From: Armatimonadota bacterium
Lineage (GTDB): Bacteria; Armatimonadota; DTGP01; JAKQQT01
Assembly (NCBI GenBank): GCA_036504095.1
Contig: DASXVS010000079.1
Span: forward strand, 62,001 to 126,000
DNA length: 64,000 bases
Direction: 5' to 3'
The translations under genes were made by a program, and so were the position numbers. Shown one piece after another: positions 53,051-61,600 of this stretch. Numbering within the stretch: the stretch's first letter is position 1; each line of letters begins with the position of its first letter. Under the pieces are notes generated by a model that did no database searches, was not told where the DNA came from, and saw nothing but the letters and a program-made list of their open reading frames with translations.

Positions 53051-53797
53051 CTACGTTCGGTGAAGGGGAACGGTCCGATTTCCCCAGCGGAACGTCATTT
53101 TGTCAGGGTTCCAGGCATTGAACGTGGCCACGTGGCTGTCAATGAAGAGGATGGCGGCCCGTCCGTTGTGAACGCCGGGGAACCTCAGCCAGTAGGGCAT
53201 CCCGCCTTTGAAATTGAACGATGTCTTGTTGGCCATCGTTGCGTCGTCGTCTCCGTAGTTGTACTGAGTGTCATTGGTCCAGTCCGCGTCGTCGGAGTTT
53301 TTGAGCGCCGCGTTCCAGCCGGGAAATGTCCTCTCCGGATATCTGGGCAGGTCGAAAACGTGAATTGTCTTCGAGGGATCGCCGACGTTGCCGAGGATTG
53401 CCTCGCCGGCCCAGTCACTGCGACAGTAGCAGTGCGCGTAACCCAGTTCGGGGCAGATAAACAATTGGTAGGCCCCGCTCTTGTCCGTGGTGGCCGCGCT
53501 GGCGGCGATCTTCGCCTTGGTGCCGCCCAGGTAGTTGATGACGTTGTTTTCCCAGCCGCGGTCATCTCCCCGAACCAGGTAAACCCACCAACCCGGGGGA
53601 AGCTTTTCGTCGTAATCGGAAGCATACGCCGTGAACGCGATGCCCATCTGTTTCAGATTGCTCAGGCACGTGGTCGTTCTCGCGCTGTTCCGTGCTTTGG
53701 CGAAGACGGGAAACAGAATCGCCGCCAGAATCGCGATGATTGCGATGACCACAAGCAACTCAATGAGGGTGAATCCCCTCCGCGTTACCTTTCGCAT
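53051..53797 (-). CDS. Type IV pseudopilin-like protein (DUF1559 style)
   Basis: 248 residues: leader [44 protein letters not shown], and the C-terminal [17 protein letters not shown] with KMTFRWG. CAGGAG lies about 8 bases before the ATG. First gene of the 40-kb minus-strand block, behind a strong promoter at 54042-54071. It is most like the 47915-48619 protein. The neighbouring hydrolases are all exported, which hints at a role in their secretion or surface display. Confidence 0.88.
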   Translation of the reverse strand: MRKVTRRGFTLIELLVVIAIIAILAAILFPVFAKARNSARTTTCLSNLKQMGIAFTAYASDYDEKLPPGWWVYLVRGDDRGWENNVINYLGGTKAKIAASAATTDKSGAYQLFICPELGYAHCYCRSDWAGEAILGNVGDPSKTIHVFDLPRYPERTFPGWNAALKNSDDADWTNDTQYNYGDDDATMANKTSFNFKGGMPYWLRFPGVHNGRAAILFIDSHVATFNAWNPDKMTFRWGNRTVPLHRT

Positions 53798-54041
53798 TGC
53801 GGATCTCCTGCCGCTGGACCCAGCCGAGCGGCTGTCTCGGATTACTCCTGATACTCCGCCTGAATGGCCGGAAAGCGCGCATCAGTAGAAAGACGGCTCA
53901 CGGCGGCGGCGCCCTCGCTTTCCGCGGATTCAGACCTCTGGATGATAGCGCATCGGTCGCCGATCGTGCATGATCTTGACGCTCATCAGTTCACGACGAA
54001 AGGATTTCTCACACGGCTGATAGATTAGCCATTTCGCTATG

Positions 54042-54071
54042 AGTATACCTGATGACGACTAGTGTTGTCAA
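54042..54071 (-). promoter_or_regulatory. Strong sigma-70-type promoter for the pseudopilin-GH127 operon
   Basis: On the minus strand TTGACA (54066-54071, exact consensus) and TATACT (54042-54047) are separated by 18 bases. Transcription would begin near 54035, leaving a leader of about 240 bases before the ATG at 53797. Confidence 0.75.
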
Positions 54072-54598
54072 CGGCGCGGCCTCCGCTGGGCGTGAGTCCA
54101 ATCTGTGGCGAGGCCTTTGCGCCATTGGTTCAGGCCGACTTCATTTGGGGGAACAGGGCGTGATGACCCGCCCCATTACCCATACGCGTCGCACGCGGGA
54201 AGAAAGTACGCAAGATTTCCACGCCATTTTGTGGCCAAGTTACGTAGTTTTGGTGTAGATAGGTGAATAATGGAATCAATTGAGATGCGATTCGCAATGG
54301 ATCGTGCGGGAGGACCGCCGCATTGGCAGCGCTTCAAATCCCTGGAAGCGCAAGTGGGCGCCTATCGCTTTTGTCTCGAACTTGAATCTCGCGATCTGTC
54401 TCGCACCGGAAAGGGGACGGAAACTCAAATCCTGCCGATTCCGGCGGGCTCTCAGGGACCAATGCCACGCTTCAATTCATAGCTTTGCGGCATTATCTGA
54501 GAGCCAGCCCGTTAATACAGGCGCAAACCGCCTCTCGATCATCATCAGAGTATCCGGGGTCTCCACCAATCGCCTCAGGGTACTCTCTATCCAAACAT

Positions 54599-54701
54599 GC
54601 GAGGGTTCTCGTCAATGGTGTTGGCCCATTGCCGTGGTTCTCGCACGTGATGTCCACGGGATAACTGATTCATCGGTGAACCGATGAAAGGACAGACAAA
54701 G
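54599..54701 (+). repeat. Leader repeat copy 1 with hairpin overlapping the ribosome binding site
   Basis: About 100 bases nearly identical to 58560-58663 and continuing into the coding sequence. Just before the start, arms 54669-54676 (TTCATCGG) and 54681-54688 form an 8-bp hairpin with loop TGAA; its 3' arm covers the beginning of the Shine-Dalgarno AAAGGA (54687-54692). An upstream imperfect hairpin (54613-54618 with 54626-54631) matches the position of a longer one in copy 2. Confidence 0.7.
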
Positions 54702-57700
54702 ATGTTTAGAAAGTCCATGAAGGGCCTTTGGCTCGTTGGAGCGTTACTGGCGCTGTCCGCTCTCCTGGGCGGCAGCGCGATGGCGCAGACATGGTGGAAT
54801 CCGGATTACGGGCACAGGGTCGCCGTCTCCATCAAGAACAACGATGCCTCGGCGACTCCTACGCCAACCTCGGCCGAGTTGACTCTCCCCCTTGATCCCA
54901 CCATGCGCGCCGATCGCCTGGATGTGCGGGCCGTGTACTATAACGGCACCACTAGCTCGGAGATTGACAGCAAGGTCTTCCGGGAACTCGGTACCGTGAG
55001 CCCGTACTATACCGAGAACCAGAGTGCGGGCACTACGAGTTACGCCGGCCTGCCTGCCGGCAGTCCGGTGACGCCGGACAACGTCGCGGGCGATGACAGC
55101 GGCGCCCAGCTCATCCTTCCGTTCAGCTTCCCGTTCGCGAACGGAAGCAGCAACGTGATCTTCATGAGCATCGACGGCTACCTGGCCCCTGGCACGGCGA
55201 AACCGTATAGTCAGTACGGAGTCACCACTGGCGGCGGAACCCGCGGCATCTATGCGTATGCGTCGGACTACAGCGTTGCCGCCGAAGGTGGTCCGGCCGG
55301 AACGGCCCTCTACTACTATTCTGACGCCACCCAGGCGGTTTTCCGGTGGGAAGTGGCGGCTTCCGGCGGTTCCGCGCTCATTGCCAAGTTCGCGGTCATC
55401 CTGAAGCCGGATGGATCGATCCGTTACGTCTACAGCGACACCGTGACCCCGCCCCCGGTCGGCGTCGGCGGCCTCGGTGCATACGCCCAGATGGCATATG
55501 GAGTTCAGGTTGGACTCATCGGCGGAGGGATACTGCACAGCCCGGTTGACAACTATCCAACCTCGGCGACGTTCAGCAACCACGCCGACATCCTCTACAC
55601 GCCAACCGGTGCGACAAGGCCACCGGAGGTCGTGCGGGCCGTTTTCCGGCTCCAACAACCCATCCCTGCCGGCGGCACCAGTACGGGACAGTATTTCATC
55701 TATTACGCCAACGTCTCCCCGGACAACCCGATGCGTACGGTGAAGAATGTCTTTGACTACATCGTCGATTTCACCAGCGCCGCCAACGTGGTCGGAGCGG
55801 CCGCGCCGGACTGGGATGTCCAGAAGGGTAACACTGTCACCGTCACGAACTACCAGGGCCTTAAGGTCGGCGTTCTGAAGACGGGGACGCAGGCTCATCC
55901 GCGCGCCACCGTCAAGACGTCCGCGATGCCGGCCTTCCTGAACCCCGAGATTCTGGCGCACGTGGCGCCGTTCGGCGCCGGCTCTCTGGAAATGGCGCCC
56001 ATGGCCCGCGTGATATCCGACCCCAATGACGCGAACTTCCAGGGTGGCTACGGATACGCCGTAGACGCATTCGGCGACCCGGGCGGCTCCCACATCGTGA
56101 GCTATATCAATCCGAACACCTTCAACGACGCCGGCCCGGCGGATATGGGCGGTGTGCCGGACCCGCAAAAAGCCGACACGTTCGCCAATATTCTATACCG
56201 CGTCACCGGCGATCCCGGCGTGATCCAGGGCAAAAACTGGAGAGACGACCAAACGGAACCCGCCGGCCTGATGCTCCAAGTGGACCGCTCGCAGCGCGGC
56301 CCGAGCCACGGCCCTGCACCGGGCACCCCTGATCCGGTCTACAACCAGCCCGGTACAACCGGTATGGGCGGCTACAACCAGCAGGTAGCCATCGACTACA
56401 TCGCCCTCCGCGAACTCAGAGGCCTCGTTCCCACCACCGCAGCCGCGGAGTCCTTCACAAGCCCCGGCCCGTTCATCCAGGGTACATTGACCGCCGCCGG
56501 GAGTGGCCTGCCGCTAAGCAGTGGGACCGTCACCATCACCAACGGGTCTACCGTCAACATCACACTCAACGTTGGACCCACGGGCGTCTACAAGCTGACG
56601 GTCCCCGCCGGCACGTACACCGTTTCGGCCACCGGACCGGCTTGCTATGGGAGTCAAGTCAAGACGAACGTTGTCGCTTCCGCATCCAACACCACTGACT
56701 TCGCCTTGGTGTACGAATGCGGTACGCTCACCGGCGTCTGCTTCGCGGGCATCAACAACCAGCGCCAGGCGAACACCATTGTCACACTCATCGACAGCAA
56801 TGGCAATTACGTCACGTCAACCACCAGCGACGCGTACGGCTTCTACAGCCTCATCTACCCAACTGGTGGAACGTTCGGCCTCGGAGCCATGAGCCCGGCC
56901 GGCTATGGCACGCGCATGTCCGTAACACTGCCCTCCGGCGGATCGGCTATCCAGAATCTCTCGATGGCGGTCATGGCCAATGGCGATTGCGAGATCCCCA
57001 ACTCCACGAACTCCTTCGCCCTTGGCTGGACAACGTCGTTTGATGCTCCGGGAGCCTACATCTACAGCCAGGCGCAGAACCACACTCCGGGTGGCCACTG
57101 GAGCATGGCGATCAAAGACCCGTCAACTCCGGATGGCGCAAACCACTTGAGTGGCCTGAACAACCCGCCGGTTGCGGGATTCAACCTGCCGGTTCAGTCC
57201 GACCTGTTCGACATTACCGTCTCCGCGTGGGTCTACTTCACGAAGACGGGTCAGATGTGCGCCATGCGTCTTCGCGACAACTGGCCGCTCAACGGTCAGA
57301 ACCGGGTATACGCAGTGGCGGGTATGCCACCGGACCCCAACAACCAGAACACGGGCGGCCTGGATGGGAGCGGAAAAGTCCCGGTCGGCCAGTGGTACCA
57401 GATCCGTGTGAGCGTTCCCGCGGGAACGCCGCTGAAGTCCGAAGCGCCCACGAAGCTGCAGATGAACCTCTACGCGATGAACAGTGCGTTCAACGCCAAC
57501 TACTCCGGATTCACCGGTGGAACCGACGGCACCATCTACTTCGATGACTGGACGGTCACCCAGACACCTCACGCTTCAGCATTGGCGAAGGTTGTAGATT
57601 CCTACGGCACGCCGGTTGCAGGAGCCTACGTGGGCAAGATGGACATCGGTGGCGGCGACGCTACCGGGATCAGCGCCCCTAACTTCCTGTCGAGCCCGTA

Positions 57701-58544
57701 TGTTTATACGGACGATCAGGGCAACGCGACACTCTACACCCTCGCGCCAGGGCCGATCAACGTGGGCGCCTGGATACCTCAACCCATCCTGCCGGACACC
57801 ACGTCGTCCGATGCCGGCGTCATCGCCGGAACGGCCTCCGCAACGGCATCGACCACTCCGCCGACGTCGCGGGCGACCCTTACTCTCGGTAAGGGCACCA
57901 ACGTCGCCAAGGGAATCACCAACATCACCGCCCATGAGCTCATCGGCAGTGATCTAAACCTCGCCCTTCTGCCGCTTACGGTGGATGACAAACTCAGCAC
58001 CGGGTGGTACTCAACGGACACTCCGCAGTTCCCGTACGTCATCACGTGGAACCTCGGCGCGGTGAAGAGCGTGAACCAGGTTGAGTTCTGGTGGGAACGC
58101 ACGGAGCCGGACTTCGACGTTTACGTCGGAACCACATCGGATCCGAGCAGCGAGACCGATGCCAAGGTCGCTTCGATCGTCGGCGCCAGCAACAAGGGCA
58201 TCGTGGAAGCGGACTTCGCACCGGCGTTGAACGGTCACGTCAAGGTGATCAAGTTCAGCGCGCCGAGGAACATTCAATACATCCAGTTGCAGGCCATGGG
58301 AACCGGGCCGAGCAACAACGCCAGTCAGTTCCTCTACGAGATGAGAGCGCTCAGCGCCGCCGTACCGCCTCCTGCCCTGACGAAGGCAGACGCGACGACG
58401 GCACTGAAAATCGCCGCCGGCCTGCAGACAGCCGCTCCGGCGGACGTATTGAAACTGGACGTCGTCAAAGCTGACGGCTCCGTTGGAAGCGATGGCCGCA
58501 TCACGATTGCTGATGCCGAGTTCATCAACAAACACGCACAGTAG
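54702..58544 (+). CDS. Giant secreted DUF2341 protein with discoidin-like and dockerin-like C-terminus (copy 1)
   Basis: 1280 residues from ATG 54702 (AAAGGA 9 bases upstream); an in-frame ATG at 54684 lies within the hairpin. The signal peptide is MFRKSMKGLWLVGALLALSA, cleaved near AMA-QT. The N-terminal DUF2341 domain begins WWNPDYGHRVAVSI and contains a nested beta domain (ALIAKFAVILKPDGSIRYVY). Then follow a LamG/DUF2341-linked region, two regulatory-like modules (about 590-760), a CBM4-9-like unit (GDCEIPNSTNSFALGW, about 765-965), another regulatory-like module, an F5/8 type C-like domain (DDKLSTGWYSTD, about 1095-1220) and a dockerin-like tail (GSDGRITIADAEFINK). No catalytic site is seen. 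It is probably a surface or extracellular binding protein. Tandem paralogue follows. Confidence 0.78.
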   Translation: MFRKSMKGLWLVGALLALSALLGGSAMAQTWWNPDYGHRVAVSIKNNDASATPTPTSAELTLPLDPTMRADRLDVRAVYYNGTTSSEIDSKVFRELGTVSPYYTENQSAGTTSYAGLPAGSPVTPDNVAGDDSGAQLILPFSFPFANGSSNVIFMSIDGYLAPGTAKPYSQYGVTTGGGTRGIYAYASDYSVAAEGGPAGTALYYYSDATQAVFRWEVAASGGSALIAKFAVILKPDGSIRYVYSDTVTPPPVGVGGLGAYAQMAYGVQVGLIGGGILHSPVDNYPTSATFSNHADILYTPTGATRPPEVVRAVFRLQQPIPAGGTSTGQYFIYYANVSPDNPMRTVKNVFDYIVDFTSAANVVGAAAPDWDVQKGNTVTVTNYQGLKVGVLKTGTQAHPRATVKTSAMPAFLNPEILAHVAPFGAGSLEMAPMARVISDPNDANFQGGYGYAVDAFGDPGGSHIVSYINPNTFNDAGPADMGGVPDPQKADTFANILYRVTGDPGVIQGKNWRDDQTEPAGLMLQVDRSQRGPSHGPAPGTPDPVYNQPGTTGMGGYNQQVAIDYIALRELRGLVPTTAAAESFTSPGPFIQGTLTAAGSGLPLSSGTVTITNGSTVNITLNVGPTGVYKLTVPAGTYTVSATGPACYGSQVKTNVVASASNTTDFALVYECGTLTGVCFAGINNQRQANTIVTLIDSNGNYVTSTTSDAYGFYSLIYPTGGTFGLGAMSPAGYGTRMSVTLPSGGSAIQNLSMAVMANGDCEIPNSTNSFALGWTTSFDAPGAYIYSQAQNHTPGGHWSMAIKDPSTPDGANHLSGLNNPPVAGFNLPVQSDLFDITVSAWVYFTKTGQMCAMRLRDNWPLNGQNRVYAVAGMPPDPNNQNTGGLDGSGKVPVGQWYQIRVSVPAGTPLKSEAPTKLQMNLYAMNSAFNANYSGFTGGTDGTIYFDDWTVTQTPHASALAKVVDSYGTPVAGAYVGKMDIGGGDATGISAPNFLSSPYVYTDDQGNATLYTLAPGPINVGAWIPQPILPDTTSSDAGVIAGTASATASTTPPTSRATLTLGKGTNVAKGITNITAHELIGSDLNLALLPLTVDDKLSTGWYSTDTPQFPYVITWNLGAVKSVNQVEFWWERTEPDFDVYVGTTSDPSSETDAKVASIVGASNKGIVEADFAPALNGHVKVIKFSAPRNIQYIQLQAMGTGPSNNASQFLYEMRALSAAVPPPALTKADATTALKIAAGLQTAAPADVLKLDVVKADGSVGSDGRITIADAEFINKHAQ

Positions 58545-58559
58545 CCTCCTGGCCATACC

Positions 58560-58663
58560 TGCGAGGGTTCCCGTCAACGGGCTTGGCCCGTTGACGGGGT
58601 CCCGCGTGTGATGTCCACGAGGATGACTGATTCATCGGCGAACCGATGAAAGGACAAACAAAG
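58560..58663 (+). repeat. Leader repeat copy 2 with two hairpins
   Basis: Second copy of the leader. The upstream hairpin here is a perfect 13-bp stem (58570-58582 and 58586-58598, loop TTG), 26 bases after the stop of copy 1; it could end or attenuate that transcript although no T run follows. The second hairpin (58631-58638 with 58643-58650, loop CGAA) again overlaps the Shine-Dalgarno AAAGGA (58649-58654). Confidence 0.7.
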
Positions 58664-61600
58664 ATGCTAAGAAAGTCCATTAAGGGCCTTTGGCTCGGTG
58701 GAGCGCTGGTGGCGCTGTTCGCCCTCCTGGGTGGCAGCGTGATAGCGCAGACATGGTGGAACCCGGATTACACTCAGCGCGTCGGCTTGACCATCACCAA
58801 CAATGATGCCGCGCCGACGCCGGTTCCAACAACGGCGGAAGTCCGGTACTCCGTCCATTCGGAATCCAGTCCCGGCACAACAGATTACACGACTCTCCCA
58901 ACCGGCACAAAGCTCACTTTTGCCGGAAACGGGACCAGCCTGGACGATAACTGGACAGTCGTTACATTGCCGTTCCAGTTCCCCTGGGGGCATGGAACGG
59001 TCAACCAGTTGGTAGTCGGCATTGATGGTTATATCGCGCCCGGAGCGGTGGACCTTGGCCGGCCGGACAACCCGGCCGACGCCTATCGACGGGCCGAGAT
59101 CATCCCGTGGTCGTCGGATTTCGCGATCACGGACACAAGCACCCTGGGCGTATATGCCGACCTCCAGCCCACACAGGCAACGTTCCGGTGGGAGGTGCAG
59201 GAATCGGCCTCTGGACCGCTCATCGCCAAGTTCGCTGTAATCCTCAAGCCGGACGGCTCCATCCGCTTCGTCTACGGCAACCCCTGCAACTCGCCGAGCG
59301 CGGCGATCGCCGATCCCGGCACTGCCAACTCCTATTCGCCGATCAAGTTCGGTATTGGCGGCGAAGATCCAAACTACTTGCACGTCCCGGCATTCCCGGC
59401 CAGTAATACCGGACATGCGGACCTGCTTTACACTTACATCCCCGCGGCCCAGTTCCGCTCGGACGGCAACGACGTGCGGGCGCTATATTGGTCCGGTTCC
59501 GCCTGGCAGGAGCTTGATCGCCAGGTCTTGTCAGACTTGCCGGGACTCACCCGGGTTGTCTTCCGCCTCGTGAACTCCATTCCCGCGGGAGGTACAAGCA
59601 CGGGCCAGTACTTCCTCTATCTCGGCAACACATCGCCGCAGTTGAACGTACCCCACAGCGTGTACAACATCTATGACCACGTTGAGGACTTCCTCTCTGC
59701 GGCCAACGTCGTCGGCTCACAGGCGCCCAACTGGGTCTCCAACGCGACCGGCGATGCAACCACGGTGGTGTTGATCGGTGGGAAGAAGATGGGCCAGATC
59801 AGCGGCCCGGACCATGCCAGAGGCGTTGTGCTTTCCTCTGCCATGCCGGGATTCCTGAACGCTGAAGAGTATGCTCACGTTGCCCCATCGGGTGGCGAGT
59901 GCGAAGTAGCCCCGATGATCCGCGCGGTGGGAAGCACCACCAACGGGTATGCGAATCCGGATCTGGCCTACACGGGTGGATTCGGGTACGTAATGGACGG
60001 CTTCGGCTCCCAGAACGGCCCCGTAAGCTACGTCAACCCGAAAGGGGTTACACCCACCAACACAGGCCCTGCCGATATGGGCGTACATGGGCCTGACTAC
60101 CACGGCATCGGCGGCGTATTCGAAAACTTCATCATCCGCTGTACCGGGTTGGATGCCGCCACCGGGGCCCTGAGCGGGAAAGTCTGGAAAGACGGAGCGC
60201 CGCAGCCCTATTGGGGCGATCTGAACATCGCGCTGAACAACAATTCGCCCAGTCATCAAAGCGGTGTTCCCGATCCCCTTTGGAACCAACCGGGCACCGT
60301 GGGCGTTGGATCATACTCCAACTCACCGACAGTTGATTTCATCGCCATCCGCGAGATCCGCAACCTCTCCGTACCGTTTGGCGCACCCGAGGTCGGCCCG
60401 GCATTCGGACCCGGACTCCGGGGCGTGATTTCGTCCTCCAAGACGGGTCCGCTGGCTAACCTGACGTTCACCATCACCGATGGCACAACGACCTACACCC
60501 TGATCACCGGGGCCAACGGCGAATACCACATCTCGCTTCCCGCGGGCTCGTACTCGGTAACGGCCAGCGCGTTCGCGCACACCACTACCACTGTGTCCGG
60601 CGTTTCTCCAACGACGTCCGGAGTGACAAACGTTGTCCTGCCGTACGTTGGCGCCACCGTCAGCGGAGTTGTGCGCGATGCCTTGACGGGGAAAACCCAG
60701 GGAGGCACCACCATCACGCTGTCCGATGCCACCGGGCATTTCGTCGTGTCCGGCACCAGCGACGCCAACGGTAATTACAGTATCGTTGCCCCCGCGGGCG
60801 GCGTGTTGAACATAGGCGCCGTCAGCCCGCTTGGGCTCGGCGGCCGCACCCAGATCACTGTGCCCTCGGACAGTTCGACGGTTCAGAACCTCGCCATCAA
60901 AGTGATCGCCAACGGCGACATGGAGGTCCCGAACTTCAACAACTCGGCCCCGGTCGGCTGGACCACGCAGGAGTTCACTCCCTCAAGCCCGGCTGGCGCC
61001 TTTGAGTACATCAACGCCACAGACACCGCGGGCGTGCCTCAGCACACTCCGGGTGGAAACTGGGTACTGGCTGTCAAGGATCCTGGCGAGACGAGCGCAT
61101 GGAACCCGCCGAACAACTACGCTGTGCCAGCGCAGACTTCCTACGCTTCCGTCACTGTCTCGGTCTGGGTCTACTTCACGGCGGCTGGCCAGCGCGCGGC
61201 GCTGCGGTTGCGCAACAACTTCCCAACAACGGGCTCAACCGTAGGCGGCCGTATTCAGGTCAACGCCGGCGGCCCGAACGACCCCGGTAATGAAAACCAA
61301 TCCCTGGCCACCGTCCCGGTTGGTCAGTGGTTTGAGCTGCGCAAGACCGCTCCGGCTGGTACCGCACTCAGCCCGGCGGATCAGCTTGGGCTTAACCTGT
61401 ACGCCCGCGGCCCCGCCGGCGGTGGAGCGGCCGGAACCGTCTACTTCGACGACCTCACGATTACCGTAACCCCAAGCTCCTCGGCTCTCGGCAAGGTTGT
61501 TGATGCCGCGGGCAACCCGGTCGCCAGTGCGTTTGTGGGTCCGATGACCAGCGCCGGCGGCTTAGGTGGCGACAATCTGCTCACAGGACCGTTCGTGTAC

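Larger units (their letters stand above)
53798..54701. other. Divergent intergenic region with leader repeat
   Basis: About 900 bases between the minus-strand hydrolase block and the plus-strand DUF2341 genes. Small plus-strand ORFs at 54052-54258 and 54270-54482 have no ribosome site, no family resemblance and no coding bias. The region contains the minus-strand promoter at 54042-54071 and, at its right end, copy 1 of the leader repeat. I see no clear plus-strand promoter. Confidence 0.5.

Noticed and set aside
54052-54482. Two small plus-strand ORFs in the divergent intergenic region
   Set aside because: No ribosome site, no motif, mixed codon use; one covers the minus-strand promoter.
54744-56168. 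Minus-strand open frame of 474 codons
   Set aside because: Antisense to the DUF2341 gene; Arg/His/Val-rich shadow without a start site.
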